DNA of 40,394 bases from an uncultured Elusimicrobia bacterium (lineage in GTDB: Bacteria > Elusimicrobiota > Elusimicrobia > Elusimicrobiales > Elusimicrobiaceae). The translations under genes were made by a program, and so were the position numbers. This document shows positions 17,217 to 24,643 of this stretch, one piece after another. The first letter of the stretch is position 1. Every line of letters starts with the position of its first letter. The DNA lies in contig CAMZGO010000014.1 of NCBI GenBank assembly GCA_947306425.1, positions 1-40,394 on the forward strand, in the 5' to 3' direction. The notes under the pieces were generated by a model that saw only the letters and a program-made list of their open reading frames with translations, had not been told where the DNA came from and did no database searches.

Positions 17217-17332
17217 AACCCCACCCCCAGCCCCTCCACCTTTCGTAAACGAAAGGGGCGGGGAGTAAAAGGAATATTCCTATAATTCCTCTCCCCTTTG
17301 CTTGCAAAGGTGGAGAGGTTAGGTGTGGGGTT
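17217..17332. repeat. GC-rich palindromic (REP-like) repeat, copy 2 (double hairpin)
   Basis: The outer arms (AACCCCACCCCCAGCCCC and its return GGTTAGGTGTGGGGTT) are complementary. Each half also folds alone: CCACCTTTCG/CGAAAGGGG, and CCTCTCCCCTTTGC/GCAAAGGTGGAGAGG. The centre holds the palindrome AGGAATATTCCT. It could be a cruciform or a transcript-protecting structure between the MATE and cold-shock genes. Confidence 0.75.
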
Positions 17333-17343
17333 ATATATTAAGA

Positions 17344-17380
17344 ATAAAAAAACCTGCGGCTAATAATAGACGCAGGTTAG
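17344..17380 (-). terminator. Rho-independent terminator of the cold-shock gene
   Basis: An 8-bp stem (AACCTGCG 17351-17358 with CGCAGGTT 17371-17378) is followed on the minus strand by seven T residues. It lies just downstream of the cold-shock protein stop. Confidence 0.9.
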
Positions 17381-17394
17381 AACTCAAAAAACAA

Positions 17395-17598
17395 TTATTT
17401 CTTTGAGACCTTTACGGCTTTTGGGCCTTTTTCTGATTCAACGATATCAAAGGTAACTTCTTGCCCTTCGGCTAAAGTTTTGAAACCATCGCCTTGAATT
17501 TCTTGATAGTGGACAAAAAGATCTTTTGATCCATCATCCGGGGTAATGAAACCATAACCCTTTTGGTCGTTAAACCATTTTACTTTTCCGTTTGCCAT
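17395..17598 (-). CDS. csp: Cold-shock domain protein (CspA family)
   Basis: A 67-residue single cold-shock domain that binds single-stranded RNA/DNA. RNP1 is KGYGFI and RNP2 is DLFVHY; the N-terminal KVKWFN and C-terminal GPKAVKVSK are typical. Monocistronic: promoter just upstream, terminator just downstream. AAGGAAG lies about 13 bases from the ATG, a little far. The short leader contains two hairpins, which could make translation temperature-sensitive, as in other csp mRNAs. Confidence 0.95.
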   Translation of the reverse strand: MANGKVKWFNDQKGYGFITPDDGSKDLFVHYQEIQGDGFKTLAEGQEVTFDIVESEKGPKAVKVSKK

Positions 17599-17624
17599 TA
17601 CTAATTACTTCCTTTTGTTAATGT

Positions 17625-17668
17625 TGGTCTCAGTGAGACTATTGAGGAATATCCTCAAATATATTATA
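17625..17668 (-). promoter_or_regulatory. Extended -10 promoter and two leader hairpins of csp
   Basis: On the minus strand TGTTATAAT (extended -10; core 17663-17668) would start transcription near 17656. The leader then forms TTGAGGA/TCCTCAA (about 17643-17658) and GTCTC/GAGAC (about 17627-17640) before the ribosome-binding site. A clear -35 is lacking, as expected for an extended -10 promoter. Confidence 0.5.
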
Positions 17669-17707
17669 ACATATTTTATTAGAAATTTTACAAGGAAATT
17701 TAATTTA

Positions 17708-18280
17708 TTATTTTTTGGTGTTATGATGTGTAGTGTATCCACTCTCGCTACCATAAGGAGTAGTTATTCCGCTTAATCCAATTCCATAATTATATATACT
17801 GAAGTCAGCACATATTCTTTCTGCTCTTGCATTATCGGCTTTTGCACGGCAATCTCTATAAGAACTCACGGAATAATTATCTAAAAATAACCTGTGAGTA
17901 TAACCGAAAGAATAGTCAATATTCCCACAAAAAATATCACCGTAAGTAAATGAAGGACGTGGTGCTGTTAAACAACAGTAATAATCGCTAAATACGACAC
18001 AACTTGAATATTTTTTGGGATAAGTTACTTCATTCCCTTCTGAAAAATCTATATCAAGTTGTTTGATATCACTGGGATAATCGTTAGTTGTCAAATGATA
18101 TCTAGTGTAAGCACCAGCAATTTCTTTTGCTGTAGATTGTAATTTCGCAAACTTTGTTTTATCAACAGCTAGCTGATATTGAGGTAAAGCAATTGCTGCC
18201 AAAATACCTATTATTAAAACAACAACTAACATTTCCAATAAAGTGAAACCATTTTTATACAATTTTTGTATTTTACACAT
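17708..18280 (-). CDS. Type IV pilin-like / pseudopilin protein (pilin 2)
   Basis: 190 residues. Leader MCKIQKLYKNG, cleavage between G11 and F12, then [16 protein letters not shown] with Glu at mature position 5. The globular part has several cysteines, among them paired CC and SCVV, and is rich in tyrosine. GAGAGG precedes the ATG. The C-terminal half is unlike that of the other four pilins in this window, while the first 35 mature residues are nearly the same. The gene is preceded by a highly structured stretch (18332-18486) that would be its leader if transcription starts beyond it. No terminator was seen. Confidence 0.9.
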   Translation of the reverse strand: MCKIQKLYKNGFTLLEMLVVVLIIGILAAIALPQYQLAVDKTKFAKLQSTAKEIAGAYTRYHLTTNDYPSDIKQLDIDFSEGNEVTYPKKYSSCVVFSDYYCCLTAPRPSFTYGDIFCGNIDYSFGYTHRLFLDNYSVSSYRDCRAKADNARAERICADFSIYNYGIGLSGITTPYGSESGYTTHHNTKK

Positions 18281-18331
18281 ATTTTAACCTCTCTAATTTT
18301 TTGTTTTAGGGGAAGCAATACGTGTAAAAAT

Positions 18332-18486
18332 GCGGCGTGTTGCCTGAGCCATTCCATTAACCCGTGCAACAACCGCCGCCGGTGCATGCAAAAACATGCA
18401 CATAAGCAACGATTGTTTGCGGCATGGAATGTGCCTTGCGGTAAACCCGCCTAGCGTGAGGCATGGTGCCTCCCCGTCAAACAATC
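18332..18486 (-). ncRNA. Highly structured element upstream of pilin 2 (candidate leader RNA or interspersed structured repeat)
   Basis: A perfect 9-bp stem (18411-18419 with 18478-18486) encloses three hairpins (18421-18435, 18438-18450, and GAGGCA/TGCCTC at 18458-18472), making a four-way junction. Next to it are GTGCATG/CATGCAC (18382-18401) and a 12-bp bulged stem GCGGCG+TGTTGC (18332-18343 with 18366-18379). The loop of the last stem (CATTCCAT, 18350-18357) is complementary to the loop of another hairpin (ATGGAATG, 18424-18431), so a kissing pair is possible. Strand is uncertain; minus is chosen because pilin 2 follows. A repeat or mobile element is the main alternative. Confidence 0.5.
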
Positions 18487-18610
18487 TGATACCTTATGTA
18501 TCTAGTTTAATTTTACATTATTTTTAAAAATTGTGCTTATATAATTTTTGTAAAGTTATTTTTCCGTAGGAAAACAAAAAAGTATCAAGTATAATTTTAT
18601 TTCTTTTTAT

Positions 18611-18660
18611 TCCCCTCCCCTTTCATTGTCAGAAAGGCGGAGGGGTAAAGGGGTGGGGTT
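18611..18660. repeat. GC-rich palindromic (REP-like) repeat, copy 3
   Basis: A short copy: CCCCTCCCCTTTC, a loop, GAAAGGCGGAGGGG, then AAAGGGGTGGGGTT. It matches the arms of the repeats at 935-1005 and 17217-17332. It is flanked by a near-direct repeat, CCGTAGGAAAACAAAAAA (about 18562) and CCGTCGGAAAACAAAAAA (about 18679), which may mark insertion or duplication. The rest of 18490-18700 shows no gene. Confidence 0.6.
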
Positions 18661-18699
18661 ATTAAGGTATCATTATTGCCGTCGGAAAACAAAAAACAG

Positions 18700-18728
18700 T
18701 TGCAAGTTGACTCTAATTTTCGTATAAT
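18700..18728 (+). promoter_or_regulatory. Promoter of the tRNA-Cys/Gly/Thr-tuf run
   Basis: TTGCAA (18700-18705) is followed after 17 bases by a perfect TATAAT (18723-18728). It is placed 16 bases before tRNA-Cys. No further promoter is obvious before tuf, so the tRNAs and tuf may share this transcript. Confidence 0.7.
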
Positions 18729-18744
18729 TTTATAAAGTAAGTTT

Positions 18745-18816
18745 GGCGCGATGGCCAAGTGGTAAGGCGGCAGTCTGCAAAACTGCTATTCGGGAGTTCG
18801 ATTCTCCCTCGCGCCT
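18745..18816 (+). tRNA. tRNA-Cys (anticodon GCA)
   Basis: A complete cloverleaf. The acceptor GGCGCGA pairs with TCGCGCC, with the U73 discriminator expected for cysteine. The anticodon loop CTGCAAA sits on a GCAGT/ACTGC stem, and the T-arm contains GTTCGATTC. No CCA is encoded. Confidence 0.95.
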
Positions 18817-18850
18817 AATGCTCTTTAAAATAAACCCTTTTGTACGCCTT

Positions 18851-18921
18851 GCGGGCGTAGTTCAATGGCAGAACCTCAGTTTTCCAAACTGATGACGAGG
18901 GTTCGATTCCCTTCGCCCGCT
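18851..18921 (+). tRNA. tRNA-Gly (anticodon TCC)
   Basis: The acceptor GCGGGCG pairs with CGCCCGC. The anticodon stem TCAGT/ACTGA carries the loop TTTCCAA. The T-arm has GTTCGATTC. No CCA is encoded. Confidence 0.95.
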
Positions 18922-18946
18922 TTAGCGTAAGCGCAGGGTTAAATTT

Positions 18947-19019
18947 GCTGGGATAGCTCAGTTGGTAGAGCATCTCCATGGTAAGGAGAAGGTCGTGGGT
19001 TCAAATCCCATTCCCAGCT
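18947..19019 (+). tRNA. tRNA-Thr (anticodon GGT)
   Basis: The acceptor GCTGGGA pairs with TCCCAGC. The anticodon stem TCTCC/GGAGA carries the loop ATGGTAA. The T-arm has GTTCAAATC. No CCA is encoded. A tRNA-Thr just before tuf is a common bacterial arrangement. Confidence 0.95.
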
Positions 19020-19061
19020 TTTACTTTTTAAAAAACAAAAAAACACAGGAGAAATTATATT

Positions 19062-20249
19062 ATGGCAAAGGAGAAGTTCTCAAGAAGCAAACCACACGTT
19101 AACGTTGGAACAATCGGCCACGTTGACCATGGTAAGACGACCTTAACCGCAGCTATGACGAAAGTATTAGCCAGCGAAGGTAAAAGTAAAGAAATGGCAT
19201 ACAGCGATATTGCGAAAGGCGGTGTAGTACGCGACGCAAGCAAAATCGTAACAGTAGCCGTATCACACGTTGAATACGAATCAGACAACAGGCATTATGC
19301 ACACATTGACTGTCCGGGCCACGCTGATTATATTAAGAACATGATTACCGGTGCTGCACAAATGGACGGTGCAATCTTGGTAGTATCAGCAGTAGATGGT
19401 GCGATGCCACAAACCAAAGAACACGTATTGTTAGCAAAACAAGTTAACGTTCCGAAGTTGGTAGTATTTTTAAACAAAGTAGATTTAGTAGAAGATAAAG
19501 ACATGTTGGACTTAGTAGAAGAAGAAGTCCGCGATTTACTCGTAAAATATGGCTTTGATAAAGAAACCCCGATTATCCGCGGCAGTGCATTAAAAGCAAT
19601 TGAAGGTGATACATCTGAACTTGGTATCCCTGCAATTAAGAACTTACTTAATGCATTAGATACCTGGATACCTGAACCGAAACGCGAAACTGATAAACCT
19701 TTCTTGATGGCAGTAGAAGACGTATTTTCAATTACAGGTCGCGGAACAGTAGCAACCGGAAGAATTGAAAGAGGTAAGGTAAAAGTCGGTGATGCGTTGG
19801 AAATCATTGGTTTTAGGGACACATTAAATACTGTTGCGACAGGTATTGAAATGTTCCGCAAATTATTGGATGAAGGTTTAGCAGGCGATAACGTAGGTAT
19901 TTTACTCCGCGGTATTGATAAGAATCAAGTAGAACGCGGACAAGTACTTGCAGCCCCGAAAACCATCACCCCGCATAAGAAATTTACAGGCCAAGTTTAC
20001 ATCTTGAAGAAAGATGAAGGCGGGCGCCATACACCTTTAACACCGGGTTATAAACCGCAGTTTTATTTCAGAACAACCGATGTAACCGGTGAATTACAAT
20101 TCAAAGGTGACATGATTATGCCGGGCGACAATGCCGAGATTGAAGTTACATTGATTACCCCGATTGCAATGGAAGAAGGCGTAAGATTTGCAATCCGCGA
20201 AGGTGGTCATACGGTAGGTGCAGGTGTTGTTACCAAAATTATTGAGTAA
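19062..20249 (+). CDS. tuf: Elongation factor Tu
   Basis: A 395-residue translational GTPase delivering aminoacyl-tRNA to the ribosome. Visible: P-loop GHVDHGKT (about 19-26), DCPGH, NKVD, the SAL motif (GSALKA), GRGTVATGR in domain 2, and GGRHTP and [12 protein letters not shown] in domains 2/3. The switch I region is unusual: in place of the near-universal ARGITI it reads [20 protein letters not shown], about two residues longer, although one Thr stays at the usual distance before [16 protein letters not shown] replaces the usual DGPMPQTREH. AGGAGA lies upstream of the ATG. The tRNA-Thr-tuf order is classical; secE/nusG do not follow. Confidence 0.97.
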   Translation: MAKEKFSRSKPHVNVGTIGHVDHGKTTLTAAMTKVLASEGKSKEMAYSDIAKGGVVRDASKIVTVAVSHVEYESDNRHYAHIDCPGHADYIKNMITGAAQMDGAILVVSAVDGAMPQTKEHVLLAKQVNVPKLVVFLNKVDLVEDKDMLDLVEEEVRDLLVKYGFDKETPIIRGSALKAIEGDTSELGIPAIKNLLNALDTWIPEPKRETDKPFLMAVEDVFSITGRGTVATGRIERGKVKVGDALEIIGFRDTLNTVATGIEMFRKLLDEGLAGDNVGILLRGIDKNQVERGQVLAAPKTITPHKKFTGQVYILKKDEGGRHTPLTPGYKPQFYFRTTDVTGELQFKGDMIMPGDNAEIEVTLITPIAMEEGVRFAIREGGHTVGAGVVTKIIE

Positions 20250-20270
20250 GTAGTTTTCAATAAAATAAAG

Positions 20271-20308
20271 TCCCCACAAGCTTAATTGTTTGTGGGGATT
20301 TTTATTTT
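20271..20308 (+). terminator. Rho-independent terminator after tuf
   Basis: CCCCACAA (20272-20279) pairs with TTGTGGGG (20290-20297) and is followed by T5-A-T4. It sits between convergent genes, so it probably also ends the TagD-like transcript on the other strand. Confidence 0.9.
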
Positions 20309-20314
20309 GACGAA

Positions 20315-20713
20315 TTATAATAACTTCTTTATGAGAGAACTTGCTATATCGGGTGTTCTTTTTAATCTAATTACTTCTTTATTATGTTCATAACACCATT
20401 GTGCAACATCATTAAAACGTTTTGCTGTTTGATCTTCCCCTAATGCCAGAATATCAAACTCTATATCTTTTAACACATTTATATTTAAATCTTTATAAAT
20501 AATTACTTTATCAACAATGCTAAGTGCTTTTACTAATTCTATTCTTTCTTCCGTTGAATATAAAACTTTTGCATCCGGTTTATATTTTAAAATATAATCT
20601 CCGTCTTGAACTGCAACTATCAAAAAATTTCCATATTGTTTTGCTTGCTTAAATAGCCTTAAATGCCCTAAATGAAAATAATCATATACTCCAAAAGTAA
20701 TTACTCTTTTCAT
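20315..20713 (-). CDS. Glycerol-3-phosphate cytidylyltransferase-like protein (TagD type)
   Basis: 132 residues, the size of TagD/GCT enzymes, which join CTP with glycerol-3-phosphate or a related phospho-alcohol. It has GVYDYFHLGHLRLF near the N-terminus (the HxGH site) and, at the C-terminus, RTPDIASSLIK in place of the usual RTxGISTT signature. It follows the LicD-like gene by seven bases, so the pair probably makes and transfers a CDP-activated phospho-alcohol onto a surface glycan. Phosphocholine, phosphoglycerol or a polyol phosphate are all possible. Confidence 0.85.
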   Translation of the reverse strand: MKRVITFGVYDYFHLGHLRLFKQAKQYGNFLIVAVQDGDYILKYKPDAKVLYSTEERIELVKALSIVDKVIIYKDLNINVLKDIEFDILALGEDQTAKRFNDVAQWCYEHNKEVIRLKRTPDIASSLIKKLL

Positions 20714-20720
20714 AAATATA

Positions 20721-21638
20721 TTATTTAAAATTTGAAATTTTTTCTTTATAATATGGTTGAAAATTTAATATAAAGTGGCGCCGCCTTTTTGATTCCGGTG
20801 GTAATTGCATATAATCTTCTCCATAGGTTATTTTACAATACAAATCTGGCATATTTGGTAAATTCACAAGGTTATTGTTAAAAAACCCCTTTTTAGTCGG
20901 TAGAAATATTTTTACAGGATAAACCTTATTATAGCAAGAGCCTGTATAATCAGTCATTAATTTACTTGGTTTGCCTTGCATTAATTTATCAGCCCAATTA
21001 GCCCAAATTCCATGTGGAATAATAGAGGCAATTTTTCCAAGGAATTGCCTAACTCTAAAAACTATGTACATTTTCTTGTTTTGTTTCATAAATTTTATCA
21101 GTTGTTTATTACTATTATTTGCATAGAAAACAGAAACAGCAATTTTACATAAGAAATTACAACAATATGCTTTTAATGCTCGGAGAAAAGCATTATCAGG
21201 TACATAATCAAGAGGGGTAATATCAACATATATGCCACGAGGAAATTTTGAATTGACATCTGTAATTTCCATAAATAAAGTATCCTTTCTATAAATCTTT
21301 GTAAAATTATTTTTCGTTTCTTTACAGGTATTGGGGGCTGTGTAAACGTATTTGTTACCTAATTCTTTTTCAAATATATTAAGAAATTTTTTTAAATCTT
21401 CTCTTGGCATTAACAAATCTAAATCATCATCCCAAGGAATAAACCCTTTATGACGAACAGATCCCAAACAAGAGCCATAACCCAACATATAACATAAATT
21501 ATATTTTTTACAAACAGATTCTATGTCTATAAGCATTTCAGTAAGAATCGTCCTCAATTGTTCAATTTCAATTTCTGATAATTGATATAAGATATTACCT
21601 TTTTTGGCTAAAATATTCATATCTGCTACTGTTCCCAT
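20721..21638 (-). CDS. LicD-family phosphotransferase
   Basis: 305 residues from ATG 21638, which has AAGGAG directly upstream; the longer frame from 21704 would run into the structured leader. The LicD nucleotidyltransferase-fold core is LGYGSCLGSVRHKGFIPWDDDLDLLMPRED, of which the GS and DDDLD residues form the active site. LicD proteins attach phosphocholine or similar groups to teichoic acids, LPS or glycoproteins. It is cotranscribed with the TagD-like gene. Its transcript begins with the structured RNA at 21672-21921, so expression may be controlled there. Confidence 0.85.
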   Translation of the reverse strand: MGTVADMNILAKKGNILYQLSEIEIEQLRTILTEMLIDIESVCKKYNLCYMLGYGSCLGSVRHKGFIPWDDDLDLLMPREDLKKFLNIFEKELGNKYVYTAPNTCKETKNNFTKIYRKDTLFMEITDVNSKFPRGIYVDITPLDYVPDNAFLRALKAYCCNFLCKIAVSVFYANNSNKQLIKFMKQNKKMYIVFRVRQFLGKIASIIPHGIWANWADKLMQGKPSKLMTDYTGSCYNKVYPVKIFLPTKKGFFNNNLVNLPNMPDLYCKITYGEDYMQLPPESKRRRHFILNFQPYYKEKISNFK

Positions 21639-21671
21639 TTTTGTCTCCTTACTGTTTGTTGGAAAACCAAA

Positions 21672-21921
21672 TAAAAACGGCTGGGATACTCGAGCCAGTT
21701 CCAATGTCTCAAGCCATCACAGCCGTAGTTCACCGCTAAAAACGATAAACATTAAACACAAAACAAAGGGATTATAAGTTCCTTCATTTTGTGTCTTTTT
21801 CGGCTGTTTTTGGATTGGAACTGGACTCCTATTTCTAAGAATACATCCGTTATTACGGTTACCAAAAACAGATTGAATTATTTTAGGGTTTTTAACCCTA
21901 CATTAATAATAAAACTCCTTT
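21672..21921 (-). ncRNA. Structured leader RNA upstream of licD (family member 1, with long pseudoknot)
   Basis: Order on the minus strand: AAGGAG and ATG-TAG at the 5' end (21915-21920; 21898-21903); hairpin AGGGTT/AACCCT; stem P1 of 10 bp (21862-21871 with 21804-21813) enclosing small hairpins; pseudoknot strand 21814-21824; P2 ACACAAAA/TTTTGTGT (21756-21763 with 21787-21794); P3 of 8 bp (21728-21735 with 21743-21750); P4 ACGGCTG/CAGCCGT (21677-21683 with 21720-21726). The P4 loop (21695-21705) is perfectly complementary over 11 bases to 21814-21824. The same plan recurs at 37952-38209 with compensatory changes. It ends about 20 bases before the licD ribosome-binding site. Confidence 0.7.
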
Positions 21922-21926
21922 TAAAT

Positions 21927-21955
21927 ATAATAACAATTTTTAAATACTTTGTAAA
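21927..21955 (-). promoter_or_regulatory. Promoter of the licD leader RNA
   Basis: TTTACA (21950-21955) and TATTAT (21927-21932) on the minus strand are separated by 17 bases. The expected start near 21920 coincides with the AAGGAG that opens the conserved RNA. Confidence 0.65.
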
Positions 21956-21969
21956 TAATAGCTAAAATT

Positions 21970-22617
21970 TTAATATTCTTTTACGCGGTAGGAATCTTTT
22001 AATTTGCGTATCGTCATTTTATAAACTTCGGAGATTAAGTTCTTTAAATACTTTTCTGTTTCTTTTGGATGTTTAATATATGCTTCGCACATAAACCATG
22101 CTTGGGCCATTTGGGAATAATAATGCTTAGGTTTTATTTTTAAAACAGCTGCCAAAACTTTTTTAAAATAGGGACTGTTTATATAGTAAGCACGGGACAA
22201 ATTAAATGCGGTTCTTTGTTTAAATTCCCTTTTGCTTTTTAAATTTTTTAATACAAGCGGCAAAAATATTTCTTGATGTTTTTTTAGTATTTTTAAATCA
22301 GCACAAAAGGCATCACAAACACTCCAATTTGAAATTTCCGGAATAAAATTTTCTACCAAAATTTTAGCTTCTTCAGGAGATATTTGTTTGCAAACGCGCG
22401 CAATTAAAATACCTTTTAAAAAATATTCTTCAAAATATTTTGCCTTATAATTTTTACAATAATTTTGTGCTTCTTCAAACGTAAATGTTTTTGCGTAAGC
22501 CCTTATTTTCGGAACTCTAACACCCAAAATATAATTTACCCCAGGTAAAAGCCCTGAGGTAAATTTTTGATATTTTTCATCGGCAAGTTTTTTAAAATCT
22601 TGCAATATATTGTGCAT
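21970..22617 (-). CDS. AlkD-like DNA alkylation repair protein
   Basis: 215 residues of ALK-type HEAT repeats. Family features are GVRVPKIRAYAKTF near residue 33, EEYFLKGILIARV, the NWSVCDAFCADL segment (about 110) and the basic stretch around SKREFKQRTAFNL. AlkD enzymes remove positively charged alkylated bases from DNA without flipping them. The stop lies in an AT-rich gap after the licD leader; the start is three bases from the preceding stop of the beta-barrel gene, suggesting cotranscription. Confidence 0.85.
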   Translation of the reverse strand: MHNILQDFKKLADEKYQKFTSGLLPGVNYILGVRVPKIRAYAKTFTFEEAQNYCKNYKAKYFEEYFLKGILIARVCKQISPEEAKILVENFIPEISNWSVCDAFCADLKILKKHQEIFLPLVLKNLKSKREFKQRTAFNLSRAYYINSPYFKKVLAAVLKIKPKHYYSQMAQAWFMCEAYIKHPKETEKYLKNLISEVYKMTIRKLKDSYRVKEY

Positions 22618-22620
22618 ATT

Positions 22621-23508
22621 TTATTCAACGACAACGGGCTGGGCTTCTTTAAACAATTTGCTAAATGAGAATGAAACCCCGACATAAACATTTTGCCCTC
22701 TGGGCCCAACATATTTACCTTGTGCCGTAAAATAATTTATAAAAGGCGCAACTGAAAAATTTTTCCACACCAATACTTCCATACGTGCATCAAGTTCCAA
22801 AGAATAATCAAGGTCCGTTTTTTGTTTTATGCTCTCGTGCAAATAATCGCGCCAAATACCTTTAAACACCGCTTTTACTCCTTCACGAACAGGAACATTC
22901 ACCTCAAACCCTGCAGCCCAACCGAATTTAGAAGAATGTTGCGGGTAAGTAAAATCTTCTTCAAACAAGCCGGACACATAGAGTAACTTCAAATACTCAC
23001 CTTCAAATAATTTTGCACCGCCCTCACCACGCAAAACTTTCTTTAAGGGGGCATCACCGGTACTATTAAATTCCGTTTCATAAGCAGCTAAAAGATATGG
23101 GCCGGCTTCAAAACCGCCTAAAAAATTCTCAATATTCCACAAACGTAAAGTGTAAGCGGTATCTACAATAATTCTGTCTACAGATTCCGTAGTCATTTTT
23201 GTGCCGTCCGTTTGTTTAATAGTACTTTTCCCATACTCAGCAAGTAAACCGTTGGACCACAAATAACGGCGGGCAAAATAATCGGCCTTAAAATTTAAAG
23301 CGCCTTGCAAAGTGGTTTGACTGTCTGCCGTCAGTCGTGCATCGGCAAAGTCTTCGTAATCTTTGGCATGATTTACACTGGTTGATGTTACATTTAACCC
23401 AAGGCGCTCAAGGTCAAGCTGCCAGCCGCGGCGTGTATTTTCTTTTGCAAAAGAGTTTGCACTTAAACACAATAAAACGGCAAGCAAAATGGTTTTTGTT
23501 ATTTTCAT
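22621..23508 (-). CDS. Predicted outer-membrane beta-barrel protein
   Basis: 295 residues. Sec signal peptide (MKITKTILLAVLLCLSANSFA, cleaved after Ala21), then alternating aromatic/polar beta strands throughout, such as LDYSLELDARMEVLVW and NVYVGVSFSFSKLF. The composition and length fit a 12-stranded-type barrel of the DUF481/DUF3187-like kind; the exact family was not identified. The C-terminal extension after the last strand (KEAQPVVVE) is atypical, because barrels usually end in Phe. AGGAG precedes the ATG. Role unknown. Confidence 0.65.
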   Translation of the reverse strand: MKITKTILLAVLLCLSANSFAKENTRRGWQLDLERLGLNVTSTSVNHAKDYEDFADARLTADSQTTLQGALNFKADYFARRYLWSNGLLAEYGKSTIKQTDGTKMTTESVDRIIVDTAYTLRLWNIENFLGGFEAGPYLLAAYETEFNSTGDAPLKKVLRGEGGAKLFEGEYLKLLYVSGLFEEDFTYPQHSSKFGWAAGFEVNVPVREGVKAVFKGIWRDYLHESIKQKTDLDYSLELDARMEVLVWKNFSVAPFINYFTAQGKYVGPRGQNVYVGVSFSFSKLFKEAQPVVVE

Positions 23509-23612
23509 AATATCTCCTAAACTATTTATTTATCTTCTACATTTTATAATAAAATAACCGCGGTGTAAAATTTTATGTTATAATAAATTATACTGTTATA
23601 AAGGGGTATAAA

Positions 23613-24602
23613 ATGCTTAACTTTAATGGAATTGTAGATACTAACTTCTCTCTAATGGAATCAATAAATATTTACAGGAATATGGCGATAGAACTGTTTG
23701 TTCCGATTTTCAAAACGGCAATAATTTCTGTTATTTTTATATTTTTCGGGCAGGCAGTTTTGGCTTTATTGCCGAATAGTAATGTCAATAATATTTGTTT
23801 TTGGGTTTGGACTTGGTTTGTTTTTTCCATAGCAATAGCCTCGTTTTTTAAAACATCGGAAGATATTGTTTTAAATAAAACTGCCCAGATTTATGCTAAT
23901 ATTTCACATACACTAATGGTAGCCGTAAAATTATTTACTGTTACTGCTATTATTGCATTGGTTTTGGCCTTACTGGTACTACCTGCATTTTATATTAAAA
24001 ACCCATTATTTTCTCTACCCTATAAAGCCCTTGTAACAATATTTATTATTGCTGCTTTGCCATTTATTTATTTTGCCCCTTTAGCAGTTGCGTTAAGAGA
24101 AGCAAATATTATAAACAGTTTCACTTTCAGTTATTATATGACCTTAGAAAGATGGGGATTGGTTACAAAATCAATTTTAACCCAAATTATATTTGTGGCA
24201 ATAATTGCCTTCTTGGTTTACTTTGTGGTATCTTTATTATTCTTCCCAAACAGCCCTGATTTTTTTGACTTTATCTTTACAAATGCACCTGCACTCAGCG
24301 AGCAAGCACGCAACCTTTATGTACGCTTTGTATTATGGGAGGCAATACAAATTTTTATTTTTACTTTGATTAGTGCAGTATTCGTTGGGGCAAATACTGT
24401 TTTATTCCTATTTTTAGAGGGGTCAATACATAAAATAACAAAAAATGATAAAAGGAAGAAAAATGATAAACGAGATTCAAAAAGTAACAAAGATGTTAAA
24501 TATATCAATATATTAAAAAGCAGTAAAACTGTTGTTATTGACCCTAACCATGAAGAAGAGTATTTTAAAGAAAATAAGAATAAAAAACATCATAAAAAAT
24601 AA
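23613..24602 (+). CDS. Polytopic membrane protein of unknown function with basic C-terminal tail
   Basis: 329 residues with about six membrane helices up to residue 270. A strongly charged cytoplasmic tail of about 55 residues follows, rich in Lys, Asn, Asp and ending KNKKHHKK. No motif is recognised. The spacing of helices and a LALREANIINSFTFSYYMTLERWG loop resemble DUF-type integral membrane proteins with a conserved glycine/proline-rich half. AAGGGG lies before the ATG. It is divergent from the beta-barrel gene and followed after 41 bases by another unknown gene. Confidence 0.55.
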   Translation: MLNFNGIVDTNFSLMESINIYRNMAIELFVPIFKTAIISVIFIFFGQAVLALLPNSNVNNICFWVWTWFVFSIAIASFFKTSEDIVLNKTAQIYANISHTLMVAVKLFTVTAIIALVLALLVLPAFYIKNPLFSLPYKALVTIFIIAALPFIYFAPLAVALREANIINSFTFSYYMTLERWGLVTKSILTQIIFVAIIAFLVYFVVSLLFFPNSPDFFDFIFTNAPALSEQARNLYVRFVLWEAIQIFIFTLISAVFVGANTVLFLFLEGSIHKITKNDKRKKNDKRDSKSNKDVKYINILKSSKTVVIDPNHEEEYFKENKNKKHHKK

Positions 24603-24643
24603 CTTTATTGAGCAGTAATTGATTAATCATTAACGGTGATTTT

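Noticed and set aside
18293-18484. 63-codon minus-strand frame upstream of pilin 2
   Set aside because: It coincides with the multi-hairpin element; the translated sequence shows only the repeat structure and no domain.
18332-18486. SRP RNA, tmRNA or 6S RNA
   Set aside because: The conserved SRP GGAA/GGTCAGG segments, a tRNA-like end, or a 6S-type open central bubble are not visible.
21672-21921. Retron or group II intron RNA
   Set aside because: No reverse transcriptase gene is nearby and no intron domain V or msr/msd a1-a2 pattern was seen. A leader RNA fits the promoter and downstream gene better.
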